DNA of 7,716 nt from Bacteroidia bacterium (GTDB lineage: Bacteria > Bacteroidota > Bacteroidia > Bacteroidales > Azobacteroidaceae), in assembly GCA_025996895.1 (NCBI GenBank), contig BNTW01000106.1:1-7716 (forward strand), given 5' to 3'. Under the pieces are notes generated by a model. That model was not told the DNA's origin. It was given only the letters and a program-made list of their open reading frames with translations, and did not search any database. The position numbers were made by a program, and so were the translations under genes. Positions within the stretch are counted from its first letter, which is position 1, and every line of letters starts with the position of its first letter. This document shows, piece by piece, positions 1 through 7,000 of the stretch.

Positions 1-141
1 TTCATGTATGCCGGCTATTTCTTCGGCGAACTGGAATTTGTGAAAAAAAATCTCAGCCTGCTGGCGGTAGTCATTATTTTTATTTCGCTTCTACCTGCGA
101 TTATTGAAATTATGAGGCAAAGAGCGAGAAAGCAAGATTAA
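1..141 (+). CDS. C-terminal end of a DedA/VTT-family inner-membrane protein (5' part outside the window)
   Basis: Frame 1 is open from the first base and ends with TAA at 139-141, giving the last 46 residues of a protein. It begins FMYAGYFFGELEFVKKN, followed by a hydrophobic helix at about residues 18-36 of the fragment (LSLLAVVIIFISLLPAIIEI) and a basic tail, MRQRARKQD. The G-Y-x-F-G pattern, an FVKKN stretch, one membrane helix ending LPAIIE and a short arginine-rich tail match the C-terminus of DedA-family proteins (SNARE-associated/VTT domain). Members of this family are polytopic membrane proteins of about 200-220 residues, linked to lipid scrambling or transport, envelope integrity and membrane potential. 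Only about a fifth of the protein is visible, so the subfamily cannot be assigned. It is convergent with the regulator at 337-2124, and I see no convincing terminator after it. Confidence 0.75.
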   Translation, partial: FMYAGYFFGELEFVKKNLSLLAVVIIFISLLPAIIEIMRQRARKQD

Positions 142-336
142 AATTGCTATTAGTATATAATTACCTAATATTTTATTGAATTAATATTGATTTTCTGCAT
201 ACGTTAAAAGCTGTTGATATGTCCATATTTGTCTGGCTCTCATACTACTCTTGCGTTGCGGATACCTCCGGCGGCAAACTCTTTTTTGACGATAAAAAAT
301 CGCCCTCTTTCATGCCATACTCCTTATTGATAATTC
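142..336. other. Gap between two convergent genes, no firm feature
   Basis: This 195-base stretch separates the 3' end of the DedA-type gene from the 3' end of the regulator. The first 80 bases are very AT-rich. The rest, about 225-320, is more GC-rich, which hints at inserted or repeated material. I found no hairpin followed by a T-run good enough to call a terminator for either gene. The only other item is the doubtful 22-codon ORF on the - strand, listed separately. Confidence 0.6.
245..313 (-). CDS. Possible 22-residue small ORF downstream of the regulator
   Basis: On the - strand an ATG at 313-311 opens 22 codons ending in TAG at 247-245. The product starts MKEGDFLSSKK and ends SLPPEVSATQE. 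An AAGGAG motif sits at 325-320, six bases before the ATG, and the ORF begins 23 bases after the regulator's stop codon, so it could be translated from the same message. Against it: Bacteroidota generally do not rely on Shine-Dalgarno pairing, the peptide is very short, and I do not recognise a family. The segment could equally be an untranslated dispersed repeat. No function is proposed. Confidence 0.18.
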   Translation of the reverse strand: MKEGDFLSSKKSLPPEVSATQE

Positions 337-2124
337 TCAATCCTTTTTCCCCATGTTCTTTCTGAAATCAGTAGGCGACAGTCCGGTTGTTTTTTTGAAT
401 ACGCGATAGAATGATTTACGGTCGTTGAAGCCTGCCGTATCGGCAATCTCATCGACCGATTTGCCTGCGCTCGCCTGCTGCGACAGCAGATGAATGGCTT
501 CCTTCACGCGAAATTCGTTGATATAAGCGTTGAAATTCCTCTGCTCGCAGCGATTGACAGCCGCAGAGACGTAAGCGATGCTAACGCCCAATTCCCGTGC
601 CAAACAGTCCACAGTCAGTGCGGGATTGGTGTATATTTTATCGGTTATCATCCGCCGCCGTATCTCGGTCATTAAAACGGTGTCCATCGTAGAAGGCGTT
701 GCTGTTTTGCCGCTGTCCGCTTCCTTTTTGTCGGTCTCGACAGGTTCCGTTGCGGGCGTTTCATCCCGAATTTCATCCGGCGTCCCGACCTCCCGCGGCA
801 TATCGGCATCAGCCCATTGCAGGTTTTTACGGACGAGTTCGCGGTAGGCGATTTGCCGTTTGCGATAGAGATAGATAATGATGCTTAGTGTAATTGCAAG
901 CAGCAGCATAATACTTGAAACGGCTATTATCGTCCGTTCCCGCAGGCGTATCTGCTGTTGTGCCTCATCCAGTTCGTATTGGGTGCGGAGTTCGTCGAGT
1001 TGCCGGTTAAAATCCAGACTGCGGATGGAATCGTGCACCAGGGCGGCTTCTTCGGCAAGAGAGTAGAGTTCCACGCTGCGTCCCGTATTGGCGAGAATCT
1101 GCATTTTAATTCCCCGCACCTCGTTTTTTTCTGTGGCAGTATTGGCTATCGCCATCGCCTTATCCGCCATTTCCAACGCACGGTCGTATTGTTTGCGAGC
1201 ATTAAAAATGCGTGCCCGCGTTTTGAATGAAGTGAATTGAGCATAGATTCTTTGGTCTAACTCGTCTGATTTATCGCAATAGAGTTCGGCATTATCAAAG
1301 TCTTCTTTTTCTAAATATATCGTGCAGTAAGTCCTGTATAAGTTAATCCATGACATCACCTGCGGGGATTTCCGGTGTTCTTCGAAGCGGTGAATAGCAT
1401 TTTCATATTCACCGGCAACTTGGAGGGCTTCATCTGTTCGTTTTTGGCGTATCAGGTTTTGGCACAACTGAAAATAGGCTTCTGTTAATTTATTGAGCCG
1501 GTTGTCTTCTCCTTTCAACAGTTCGATACACCGCCTCATGTATATTTCCTGTTCTTCCCACCGGAATTGTTTGCCATAAACATCCGCGAACGAATACTGG
1601 GCGAGAGATAAGCCGTATTTATTCCCGCGACCGTTTGCGTCGGCATACATTTGCTCAGCTATGCGAAGGGCTGCCGGATAATCTCCCTTGTTCAGATGCG
1701 CTTTAAACAGCGATTGATAGATACCGAAATAAAAGTCCCACGCCTCCTGTTTTGCCAGGTCATCCATGTATCCGGGCGCCAGCCGGAAGACTTCGTCATA
1801 CGCGCCTTTATTCAAATAAGCGTTCATCAGGGTTGCCAGCGCTCCACCCTGCATGGATATGTCTCCCTGTTTTTGAGCTTCCCTGTTCAGTTCGTTAATA
1901 ACAGCGACAAGGGTATCCATTTTGCGGTCGTCCGCCACTTCGGTAAAATAAAGCCCCGATAAATATTTGTAGTTTGTCAGCTTTTCCTTGCCTTCGGTAT
2001 GGGCAATGAGCAGGCGGAGCGAATCTTTTTGCCGCTGATTGTCCTGCTGAGCGTGCAGGGGCATCGCAAAGAGGATAGCGGAGATACAAAATAACGCAGT
2101 AAACAGATTGTCGCGTGAGTTCAT
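337..2124 (-). CDS. Membrane-spanning TPR sensor with cytoplasmic AraC-type DNA-binding domain
   Basis: This 595-residue protein looks like a one-component transmembrane transcription regulator. Residues 1-25 form a signal peptide (hydrophobic ALFCISAILFAMPL, then HA before QQ). Residues 26-365 are all helical and contain TPR-like units, for example around 92-120, 132-160, 172-203, 213-242, 258-288 and 298-328. A charged, coiled-coil-like stretch follows at about 365-398, then one membrane helix at 399-420 capped by YRKRQ. Residues 438-480 are an acidic, proline-containing linker. Residues 484-592 are an AraC-type double helix-turn-helix: first helix pair around LTVDCLARELGVSIAYVS, second around VDEIADTAGFNDRKSFYRVF, then the family-typical KKTTGLSPTDFRK. 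The topology implies a periplasmic TPR sensor and a cytoplasmic DNA-binding end. This layout is common in Bacteroidota, where such proteins control local or envelope-related genes. The target here is unknown. ATG at 2124 is chosen because it gives an intact signal peptide and lies just after a promoter box. Confidence 0.88.
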   Translation of the reverse strand: MNSRDNLFTALFCISAILFAMPLHAQQDNQRQKDSLRLLIAHTEGKEKLTNYKYLSGLYFTEVADDRKMDTLVAVINELNREAQKQGDISMQGGALATLMNAYLNKGAYDEVFRLAPGYMDDLAKQEAWDFYFGIYQSLFKAHLNKGDYPAALRIAEQMYADANGRGNKYGLSLAQYSFADVYGKQFRWEEQEIYMRRCIELLKGEDNRLNKLTEAYFQLCQNLIRQKRTDEALQVAGEYENAIHRFEEHRKSPQVMSWINLYRTYCTIYLEKEDFDNAELYCDKSDELDQRIYAQFTSFKTRARIFNARKQYDRALEMADKAMAIANTATEKNEVRGIKMQILANTGRSVELYSLAEEAALVHDSIRSLDFNRQLDELRTQYELDEAQQQIRLRERTIIAVSSIMLLLAITLSIIIYLYRKRQIAYRELVRKNLQWADADMPREVGTPDEIRDETPATEPVETDKKEADSGKTATPSTMDTVLMTEIRRRMITDKIYTNPALTVDCLARELGVSIAYVSAAVNRCEQRNFNAYINEFRVKEAIHLLSQQASAGKSVDEIADTAGFNDRKSFYRVFKKTTGLSPTDFRKNMGKKD

Positions 2125-2144
2125 AAATGATTATTTTTTGACCG

Positions 2145-2152
2145 CAAAGGTA
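2145..2152 (-). promoter_or_regulatory. -7 promoter box of the TPR/AraC regulator gene
   Basis: Read on the - strand this is TACCTTTG, an exact match to the Bacteroidota -7 consensus TAnnTTTG. It lies 20 bases before the ATG at 2124, implying a leader of roughly 15 bases. A clean TTTG at the expected upstream distance is missing; the - strand there reads CGTTTTTAC, which is at best a weak -33 element. The same octamer is used by the ATPase gene. The A/T-rich leader has no Shine-Dalgarno motif, as is usual in this phylum. Confidence 0.6.
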
Positions 2153-2235
2153 ATAATAATAATTTTGTAAAAACGATATGAATCCTGATGTTTTAAGCGT
2201 AAAACCCTAAACTCGGCTAATATATAAGAATAAAA

Positions 2236-3648
2236 TCAAATAAATAAATCGTTTAAAACAACTTCTTTTTGAACAATGTCATAATACTTATTTTTTGCTG
2301 TACCATAAGTAGTTATCATAAGTATATGGATGGCTTTACGGGTTTTGTTTTCGGAAATAAACGCCGAAATTTTGTTACGCAGATTTTTTTCATAATCTTT
2401 ATCTATAACAAACTGATTTTTAGAAAATTTGATTTCGCAAAGGTCAATAATTCCGTCTTTGCGGTCAATAAGCAAATCAATTTGAGCGGCGGGACTTGAA
2501 TTTTCGCTGCGCCAGGACGATACCGCCGATTGTACGCCCGATATTCCCAACGCTCGTTTTACTTCGTTAATGTGCTGTAAAACAAGCATTTCAAAAGCAT
2601 AGCCAGCCCAAGTGTTCTGCAAAGGCGTATGGAGCGAATTAGTCCAAAACTGCTCGTCTTTGTACTCGTTTTTTGTCATAAATTTGAAATGAAACAGCGA
2701 GAAAAAATCGGTCAGTTGAAAAAGTGCGGACTTCTTTTTTTTGCTAAATGCCTGATAGGAACGAATAAAATCGCACTGTTCCAGTTCGTCAAGAATGGTG
2801 GTCAGCCCGCCGCCCTGCAACGAGGTTTCGGCAATGATTTCCTCGCGCGTCAAGCCCTTTGTCTTTTTCGCCAACGCACTTACCACTTTTACATAATTTT
2901 CGGAATGGCGAAACAGCGAGGCATAAAGCAACGAAAATTCGTCTTTCAGCGCAGCATTGGCATTAAAACAAAGATTATCAATGTTTTGTGCAACGCTTTC
3001 ACCTTTTTCAAACATTTCGAGATAAAACGGAATGCCGCCAAACACCATATAGGTTTCTGCAATGGATTTGCGGTCGAAAACCATTTTTTTGTATCTGAAA
3101 AAATCCTCGCACTCTTTCAGCGTAAAAGGCGAAAGGTGCATACGGCGCGTAACGCGGTTGTGCAAGCCACCTTTGTTGCGCAATAACTTGTTAATCATCC
3201 ACGAAGTAGCCGAACCGCAGACAATAAGTAAAATATCGTTCCGTCCCGAAGCCCAAGTGTTCCAAAAAAAGTCCAAAGCCGTCAGAAAACCTGAGCGCGG
3301 CGTGTCAAACCAAGGCAATTCGTCTATAAAAACCACTTTTTTGCCTTTTTTGCGCGAATTTTCGAGCATATAAATCAACTGCCGAAATGCTTCGAGCCAC
3401 GAATTAACTTTCGGATAAGGCATTTTTCCGTAAAATGTAAGCGTTGCGGCAAAGTTTTCCAACTGCTCGTCTTTGTTTGAATTGGGCAATCCGCTAATAT
3501 AAAACGAAAACTGTTCTTTGAAAAATTCTTTTATCAGAAAAGTTTTGCCAACGCGCCGCCGTCCGTAAACAGCCACTAACTCCGATTTCTCGGATTCAAA
3601 ATACTTATTAAAAGCACCTTGCTCTTTTACTCTACCGATTATTGCCAT
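2236..3648 (-). CDS. AAA-type ATPase with winged-helix region and C-terminal DUF234 nuclease-like domain
   Basis: A 470-residue cytoplasmic protein of the ATPase_2 (PF01637) plus DUF234 (PF03008) type, recognised from its motifs. The P-loop is YGRRRVGKT at 28-36 (catalytic K35, T36). The Walker B segment is VVFIDELPW at 105-113 (D109, E110). A sensor-like strand follows at LLIVCGSATSW (140-150). NRVTRR at 164-169 supplies candidate arginine fingers, and FGGIPFYL lies at 203-210. Residues 250-300 look like a winged helix (KGLTREEIIAET, then a wing and QCDFIRSY). The C-terminal domain keeps a PD-(D/E)xK core: E353 in GYAFE, D391 in QIDLL, and E405-x-K407 in CEIK, so nuclease activity is plausible but unproven. 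The family is widespread in archaea and Bacteroidota, often in many copies per genome, and its biological role is not settled. ATG at 3648 begins MAIIGR, right before the conserved domain start. The gene has its own promoter inside an unusual repeat array and lies 111 bases ahead of the regulator gene. Confidence 0.88.
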   Translation of the reverse strand: MAIIGRVKEQGAFNKYFESEKSELVAVYGRRRVGKTFLIKEFFKEQFSFYISGLPNSNKDEQLENFAATLTFYGKMPYPKVNSWLEAFRQLIYMLENSRKKGKKVVFIDELPWFDTPRSGFLTALDFFWNTWASGRNDILLIVCGSATSWMINKLLRNKGGLHNRVTRRMHLSPFTLKECEDFFRYKKMVFDRKSIAETYMVFGGIPFYLEMFEKGESVAQNIDNLCFNANAALKDEFSLLYASLFRHSENYVKVVSALAKKTKGLTREEIIAETSLQGGGLTTILDELEQCDFIRSYQAFSKKKKSALFQLTDFFSLFHFKFMTKNEYKDEQFWTNSLHTPLQNTWAGYAFEMLVLQHINEVKRALGISGVQSAVSSWRSENSSPAAQIDLLIDRKDGIIDLCEIKFSKNQFVIDKDYEKNLRNKISAFISENKTRKAIHILMITTYGTAKNKYYDIVQKEVVLNDLFI

Positions 3649-3660
3649 AAGAATTTCATT

Positions 3661-3710
3661 TTATAATTTGCCACAAAGGTATAAAAAGATATTGATTTGG
3701 CAAACTATTC
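3661..3710. repeat. First copy of an inverted repeat overlapping the ATPase promoter
   Basis: The left arm TTATAATTTGCCA (3661-3673) and right arm TGGCAAACTATTC (3698-3710) are reverse complements at 10 of 13 positions. The right arm overlaps the -33 element (3701-3704) and the left arm falls at the expected transcription start, so a protein bound to both arms would bracket the -7 box. The arrangement repeats 54 bases further at 3715-3764 in a more perfect form. This looks like an operator, possibly for autoregulation; the binding protein is unknown. Confidence 0.6.
3674..3704 (-). promoter_or_regulatory. Promoter of the ATPase-nuclease gene
   Basis: On the - strand, TTTG (3704-3701) is followed after exactly 19 bases by TACCTTTG (3681-3674), an excellent fit to the Bacteroidota -33/-7 promoter TTTG-N19-TAnnTTTG. 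The implied start of transcription is near 3668, giving a leader of about 20 bases before the ATG at 3648. Both promoter ends touch arms of the inverted repeat at 3661-3710, so the promoter is probably under repression or activation through that repeat. Confidence 0.78.
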
Positions 3711-3714
3711 TGAT

Positions 3715-3764
3715 TTATAACTTGCCAAAAGTGGTATTTTTCATATAGATTTGGCAAGTTATAA
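3715..3764. repeat. Second copy: perfect 15-bp inverted repeat upstream of the ATPase promoter
   Basis: TTATAACTTGCCAAA at 3715-3729 and TTTGGCAAGTTATAA at 3750-3764 are perfect reverse complements separated by 20 bases. The layout matches the first copy at 3661-3710: the GCC/GGC centres are 29 bases apart in both pairs. Aligned without gaps the two 50-base units agree at 32 positions, including GATTTGGCAA in both. The part corresponding to the -7 box is broken here (CAAAAGTGGTA instead of CAAAGGTA), so this copy looks like a duplicated operator whose promoter has decayed or never formed. Confidence 0.75.
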
Positions 3765-3933
3765 GAATAAAATTAGCGGTTTCCCCTCCTTTCCCCTTTT
3801 GCAGCCGCGTCATGTCGACCGAGCGCAGCGAGTGGAGACATCTCCTGATAATCGTTAAACACTAATTGGGAAATTTGTCGTACCCCGCCCGCTACCGCCT
3901 TCATTCCATTCCATTTCCTCTCCAAATACAACA
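3765..3933. other. Gene-free middle of the divergent intergenic region
   Basis: This is part of the 374-base gap between the ATPase (3648) and the surface-protein gene (4023). Apart from the REP-like element at 3810-3846 it contains a pyrimidine stretch with the near-repeat TTTCCCCTCC / TTTCCCCTTTT at about 3780-3800 and a C/T-rich stretch at about 3900-3922. I see no credible ORF or RNA gene in it. Confidence 0.5.
3810..3846. repeat. REP-like palindromic intergenic element
   Basis: A GC-rich island in AT-rich DNA. ATGTC at 3812-3816 pairs with GACAT at 3837-3841, CC at 3819-3820 can pair with GG at 3834-3835, and the centre GAGCGCAGCGAG is also partly self-complementary. The wording (GTCGACCGAGCG, AGCGAGTGGAGACATCTC) resembles short dispersed repeats I recall from intergenic regions of many Bacteroidota genomes, with variants of 'CGACCGAGCG...GGAGA'. 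A single copy is present in this window, so the repeat status rests on recollection rather than on copies seen here. Confidence 0.45.
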
Positions 3934-3965
3934 AAGTGGTCGCAATTCATAAATTGCGACCACTT
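3934..3965. promoter_or_regulatory. Perfect 14-bp palindrome upstream of the surface-protein gene
   Basis: AAGTGGTCGCAATT (3934-3947) and AATTGCGACCACTT (3952-3965) are perfect reverse complements around a 4-base loop, CATA. The right arm ends 16 bases before the -7 box of the next gene, so it covers the usual -33 position. No T-run follows on either strand and no gene ends here, so a terminator is unlikely. An operator, or a cruciform-forming site, controlling the gene at 4023 fits better. The binding protein is unknown. Confidence 0.65.
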
Positions 3966-3981
3966 CTATAATCCATTGTTG

Positions 3982-3989
3982 TACTTTTG
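3982..3989 (+). promoter_or_regulatory. -7 promoter box of the large surface-protein gene
   Basis: TACTTTTG matches the Bacteroidota -7 consensus TAnnTTTG exactly and is followed by CATTTTTGAATTAATTAA, an AT-rich leader without a Shine-Dalgarno motif, ending 33 bases later at the ATG. There is no good TTTG at 19-22 bases upstream; the nearest TTG (3954-3956) is 25 bases away and lies inside the palindrome. A weak -33 element covered by a palindrome suggests that expression depends on a regulator. Confidence 0.55.
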
Positions 3990-4022
3990 CATTTTTGAAT
4001 TAATTAATTAAATAAATATTCT

Positions 4023-7000
4023 ATGAAGACAATGACAGAAAAAAACAGTGCGGGACACAAAATCCTCACTATCGTATTTACAGCGGTGATGCTGCTCGGC
4101 TTGACGCAGACCGCGCTGGCGGCGGACGCGGGCGACCTCTACGCGCTGCAACAGGCGGCGCAATACGGCGGCACGGTCAGGCTGACGGACGACATCAGCA
4201 TTGCCAACGCCAACCTCTCCACATATGGCGGCTATGGCGGCGAAACAGCGGGGCTGATTATCCGGAGCGACCTCGTCCTCGACTTAAACGGCAAAACGCT
4301 GTCGATTGCCCTGACCAATGGGGATTGCAACGGCATAAAACTGTTGTCCGGCGTTACCTTTACCATCAGAGACGGCGGCAGCGGCGGCAGTCTCAATATT
4401 ACACTCAATCCTTCCGGTTATCCGACTTCCTTTGGCACCCAAGCTGGAATTAACACCACCGACGGCACGCTGATTATAGACGGCGGCAACGTTACGGTCA
4501 GCGGTAACATAAACATATATGGCGCGGCTATCGGCGGCGGCAGCGGAATGATATACGATTCCACGGCTACGTATGACGTGACGCGCGCTCGCGGCGGCAA
4601 TATAACTATCAACGGCGGCAATATAAATGTGTCAAGCGCAGGTCAGGGCGCCGGGATTGGCGGCGGCTTCGGCTATACCGATAGTGAGGGTGGTAATTGC
4701 GGCACAATCGCAATCAACGGCGGTCACGTGACCGCAACATCAACCCTTAACGGCGCGCCAATCGGCGGCGCTTCTATGTCTGCGGGCGGCTCAATCACAA
4801 TCAGCGGCGGTGTGGTTGAAGCCAACGCCTTTGCTAACTCGTATGTCTCGGGAATCGGCGGCGGCGGCTTAGGAAAAGTTGATATGATACTTATCACAGG
4901 CGGCAAGGTCACGGCGGCAGGCGGTCAGGGCGCGGGTATCGGCGACGGGTGGTATGGTGGGAGTTTTACACATTACAGCGGCACCGTGGTAACCATCAAC
5001 GGCGGCGTGGTTGAAGCCACAAGCAATAGAGGTTATGGAATCGGAGCGGGTTATAATAACAATGACGCCAAGGTGTTTATTTCCGGAAACGCCGTAGCGT
5101 TCGCTTCCTCTATCTCGGCGGCGAGCACTCTTTCAGGCGGCGTGATTTTCAAAGGCGATGACGGCGCGCTTTACAGCAGCAGCGTTACCCCGACGGAGGA
5201 TTTTACCTTTCCGGCGGGCAAAACGCTTCCCATAGGCGCGGGGCAAACCCTAACCATTCCGAGCGGCAAAACACTTACGAACAACGGCACAATCAACAAC
5301 AGCGGCACGTTTAACCAATTCGGCACGATAACCGGCAGCGGCGCGGTGAACCATCTTGTTCAGTTCAGCACCGGCGGCGGCGGCTCGATTACCGCCAACG
5401 CGGGCGGCGCTGCTGTAGCCTCCGGCAGCTTCGTTCAGCAGGGTAAAAACGTCGTATTCACGGCAAATCCCCCCTCGACTTACGGAGTGCAGCGATGGAC
5501 GGACAACGGCGTGGAGGTAAACGGCGCGACGGCGATGTACACGATTGCCAGCATCGCCGCCGTACACAATGTAACAATGGAGTTTGCCGCGATTGTTCTA
5601 TCGGGAGCGGGAACGCAGGCAAGTCCGTGGCTGATAACAACGGCGGCGGAACTTGATGTGGTACGCTACTATCGCGACATCGCAAACCCGGTGCAATATT
5701 TTAAGCTGGCGAACAACATCGACCTCACCGATTATTTATCAGGCTACGCCAAATGGGGCGCTTCCGGCTGGATGCCTATCGGGAATAATTCCTCACCCTT
5801 CATCGACAACTTTGACGGTGCGGGATATGAAGTCACCGGACTGTGGATTGACCGTACATCAAGCAGTTACATTGGACTGTTCGGGTACACGGGAAACACG
5901 GCAGTTATCAAAAATCTCGGTGTAAAAACCGAAGAAACAAAGGGCGTCGCCGGGGACACCGAAGTCGGCGGACTGGTGGGATACCAAAACGGCGGCTCTA
6001 TCGAAAACTGCTATGTTGTCGGCAAAGTCACCGGGCAGGGAAACAATGTCGGCGGGCTGGCGGGACGTAACGCCGCAGGCACTATCACAGGCTGCTTCAC
6101 TGCGGGAAGTGTGGAAAGCGTTGGCGCACAAGTCGGCGGCATCACAGGGCAGCAAGCCGGTACAATCAGCAACTGCTATTCCACAGCAAGCGCGAAAGGC
6201 AGCGGGACTGTTGGCGGGCTGGTCGGGTGGCTGACGGCAAGCGGCAATCTGTCAAGCAGCTATGCGTCAGGACACGTCACCGCTTCGGCAACTGTTGGGG
6301 GCGCGGTCGGTTCGAGAAACAACTCGGCGACGGTAGCCAACTGCTATTTTGACACACAAGCCACAGAACAGGCAAACGCAACAGGCGCAGGCAACTCCAC
6401 AGGCATTACCGGGCTGACCACAGCGCAAATGACGGCTGACGGCGTGTTGACCGGCGAACTGTCCGCGTTAGGCACGAGCGATTGGACTAAGCGGGCGAAT
6501 GACGCAGACGGAAGCAATGATTATTCCTATTATCCCGAATTAAATGTGTTTTACGGCGGCACAGCCGCGCAAAAGGCAGCGTCAAAGCTGAGTGTAACGA
6601 ACGCGGTGTATTCCCCGGCACAGGATAACGCCGACATTTCGGCGGCGAAAACGCTTGTACAAAACGCGGCATACACGACAACGCAAGCCGCGGCGGCAAA
6701 CGAAGAGGCGGCATTGGCAAAGATAAACGAAATCATCGGTAATTTGGCGCTCAACGGGGTAACGGCAACCGTGACAAAGGTAAGTTACACAGCGCCTGTT
6801 GCCGGAACAGCCGACAATCCCGACGGCACGGACGGCAACTATACCTTTACGGTTAAGTTGAACAAGGGTGGAGGAACAGAGCAGACTACAACCACTCTGA
6901 CGCTCACCATTACGGCGACGGCGGCGGGCGCGAGCAACATCACCGCCACGGCGGGTTACGGCGGGGTAATCAGCGCGGGCGCTAATGACACTTACACGGT

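Noticed and set aside
290..302. CGAT/ATCG inverted repeat around an A-run
   Set aside because: A four-base stem around an A-run is expected by chance and has no sensible position relative to a terminator for either convergent gene.
2190..2205. Hairpin GTTTTA-AGCG-TAAAAC between the ATPase and regulator genes
   Set aside because: The stem is only six base pairs, mostly A-T, with no T-run immediately after it on the - strand. Too weak to call a terminator.
2629..3186. 185-codon open frame on the + strand opposite the ATPase gene
   Set aside because: The - strand frame has clear Walker and nuclease motifs over the same bases. The + strand product shows no domain and is a mirror of Lys/Phe-rich coding sequence.
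3934..3965. Reading the perfect palindrome as an intrinsic terminator
   Set aside because: No T-run follows the stem on either strand and no gene ends toward it; both neighbours start away from this region.
4461..5110. Regularly spaced GGCGGC-rich repeats considered as a CRISPR array
   Set aside because: The repeats stay in one reading frame, vary in length and sequence, and encode regular strand-plus-glycine turns, so they are protein repeats.
5250..5567. Open frames on the - strand around 5250-5685
   Set aside because: These are low-complexity Arg/Ala-rich shadows of the InlB-like and linker regions, with no independent support.
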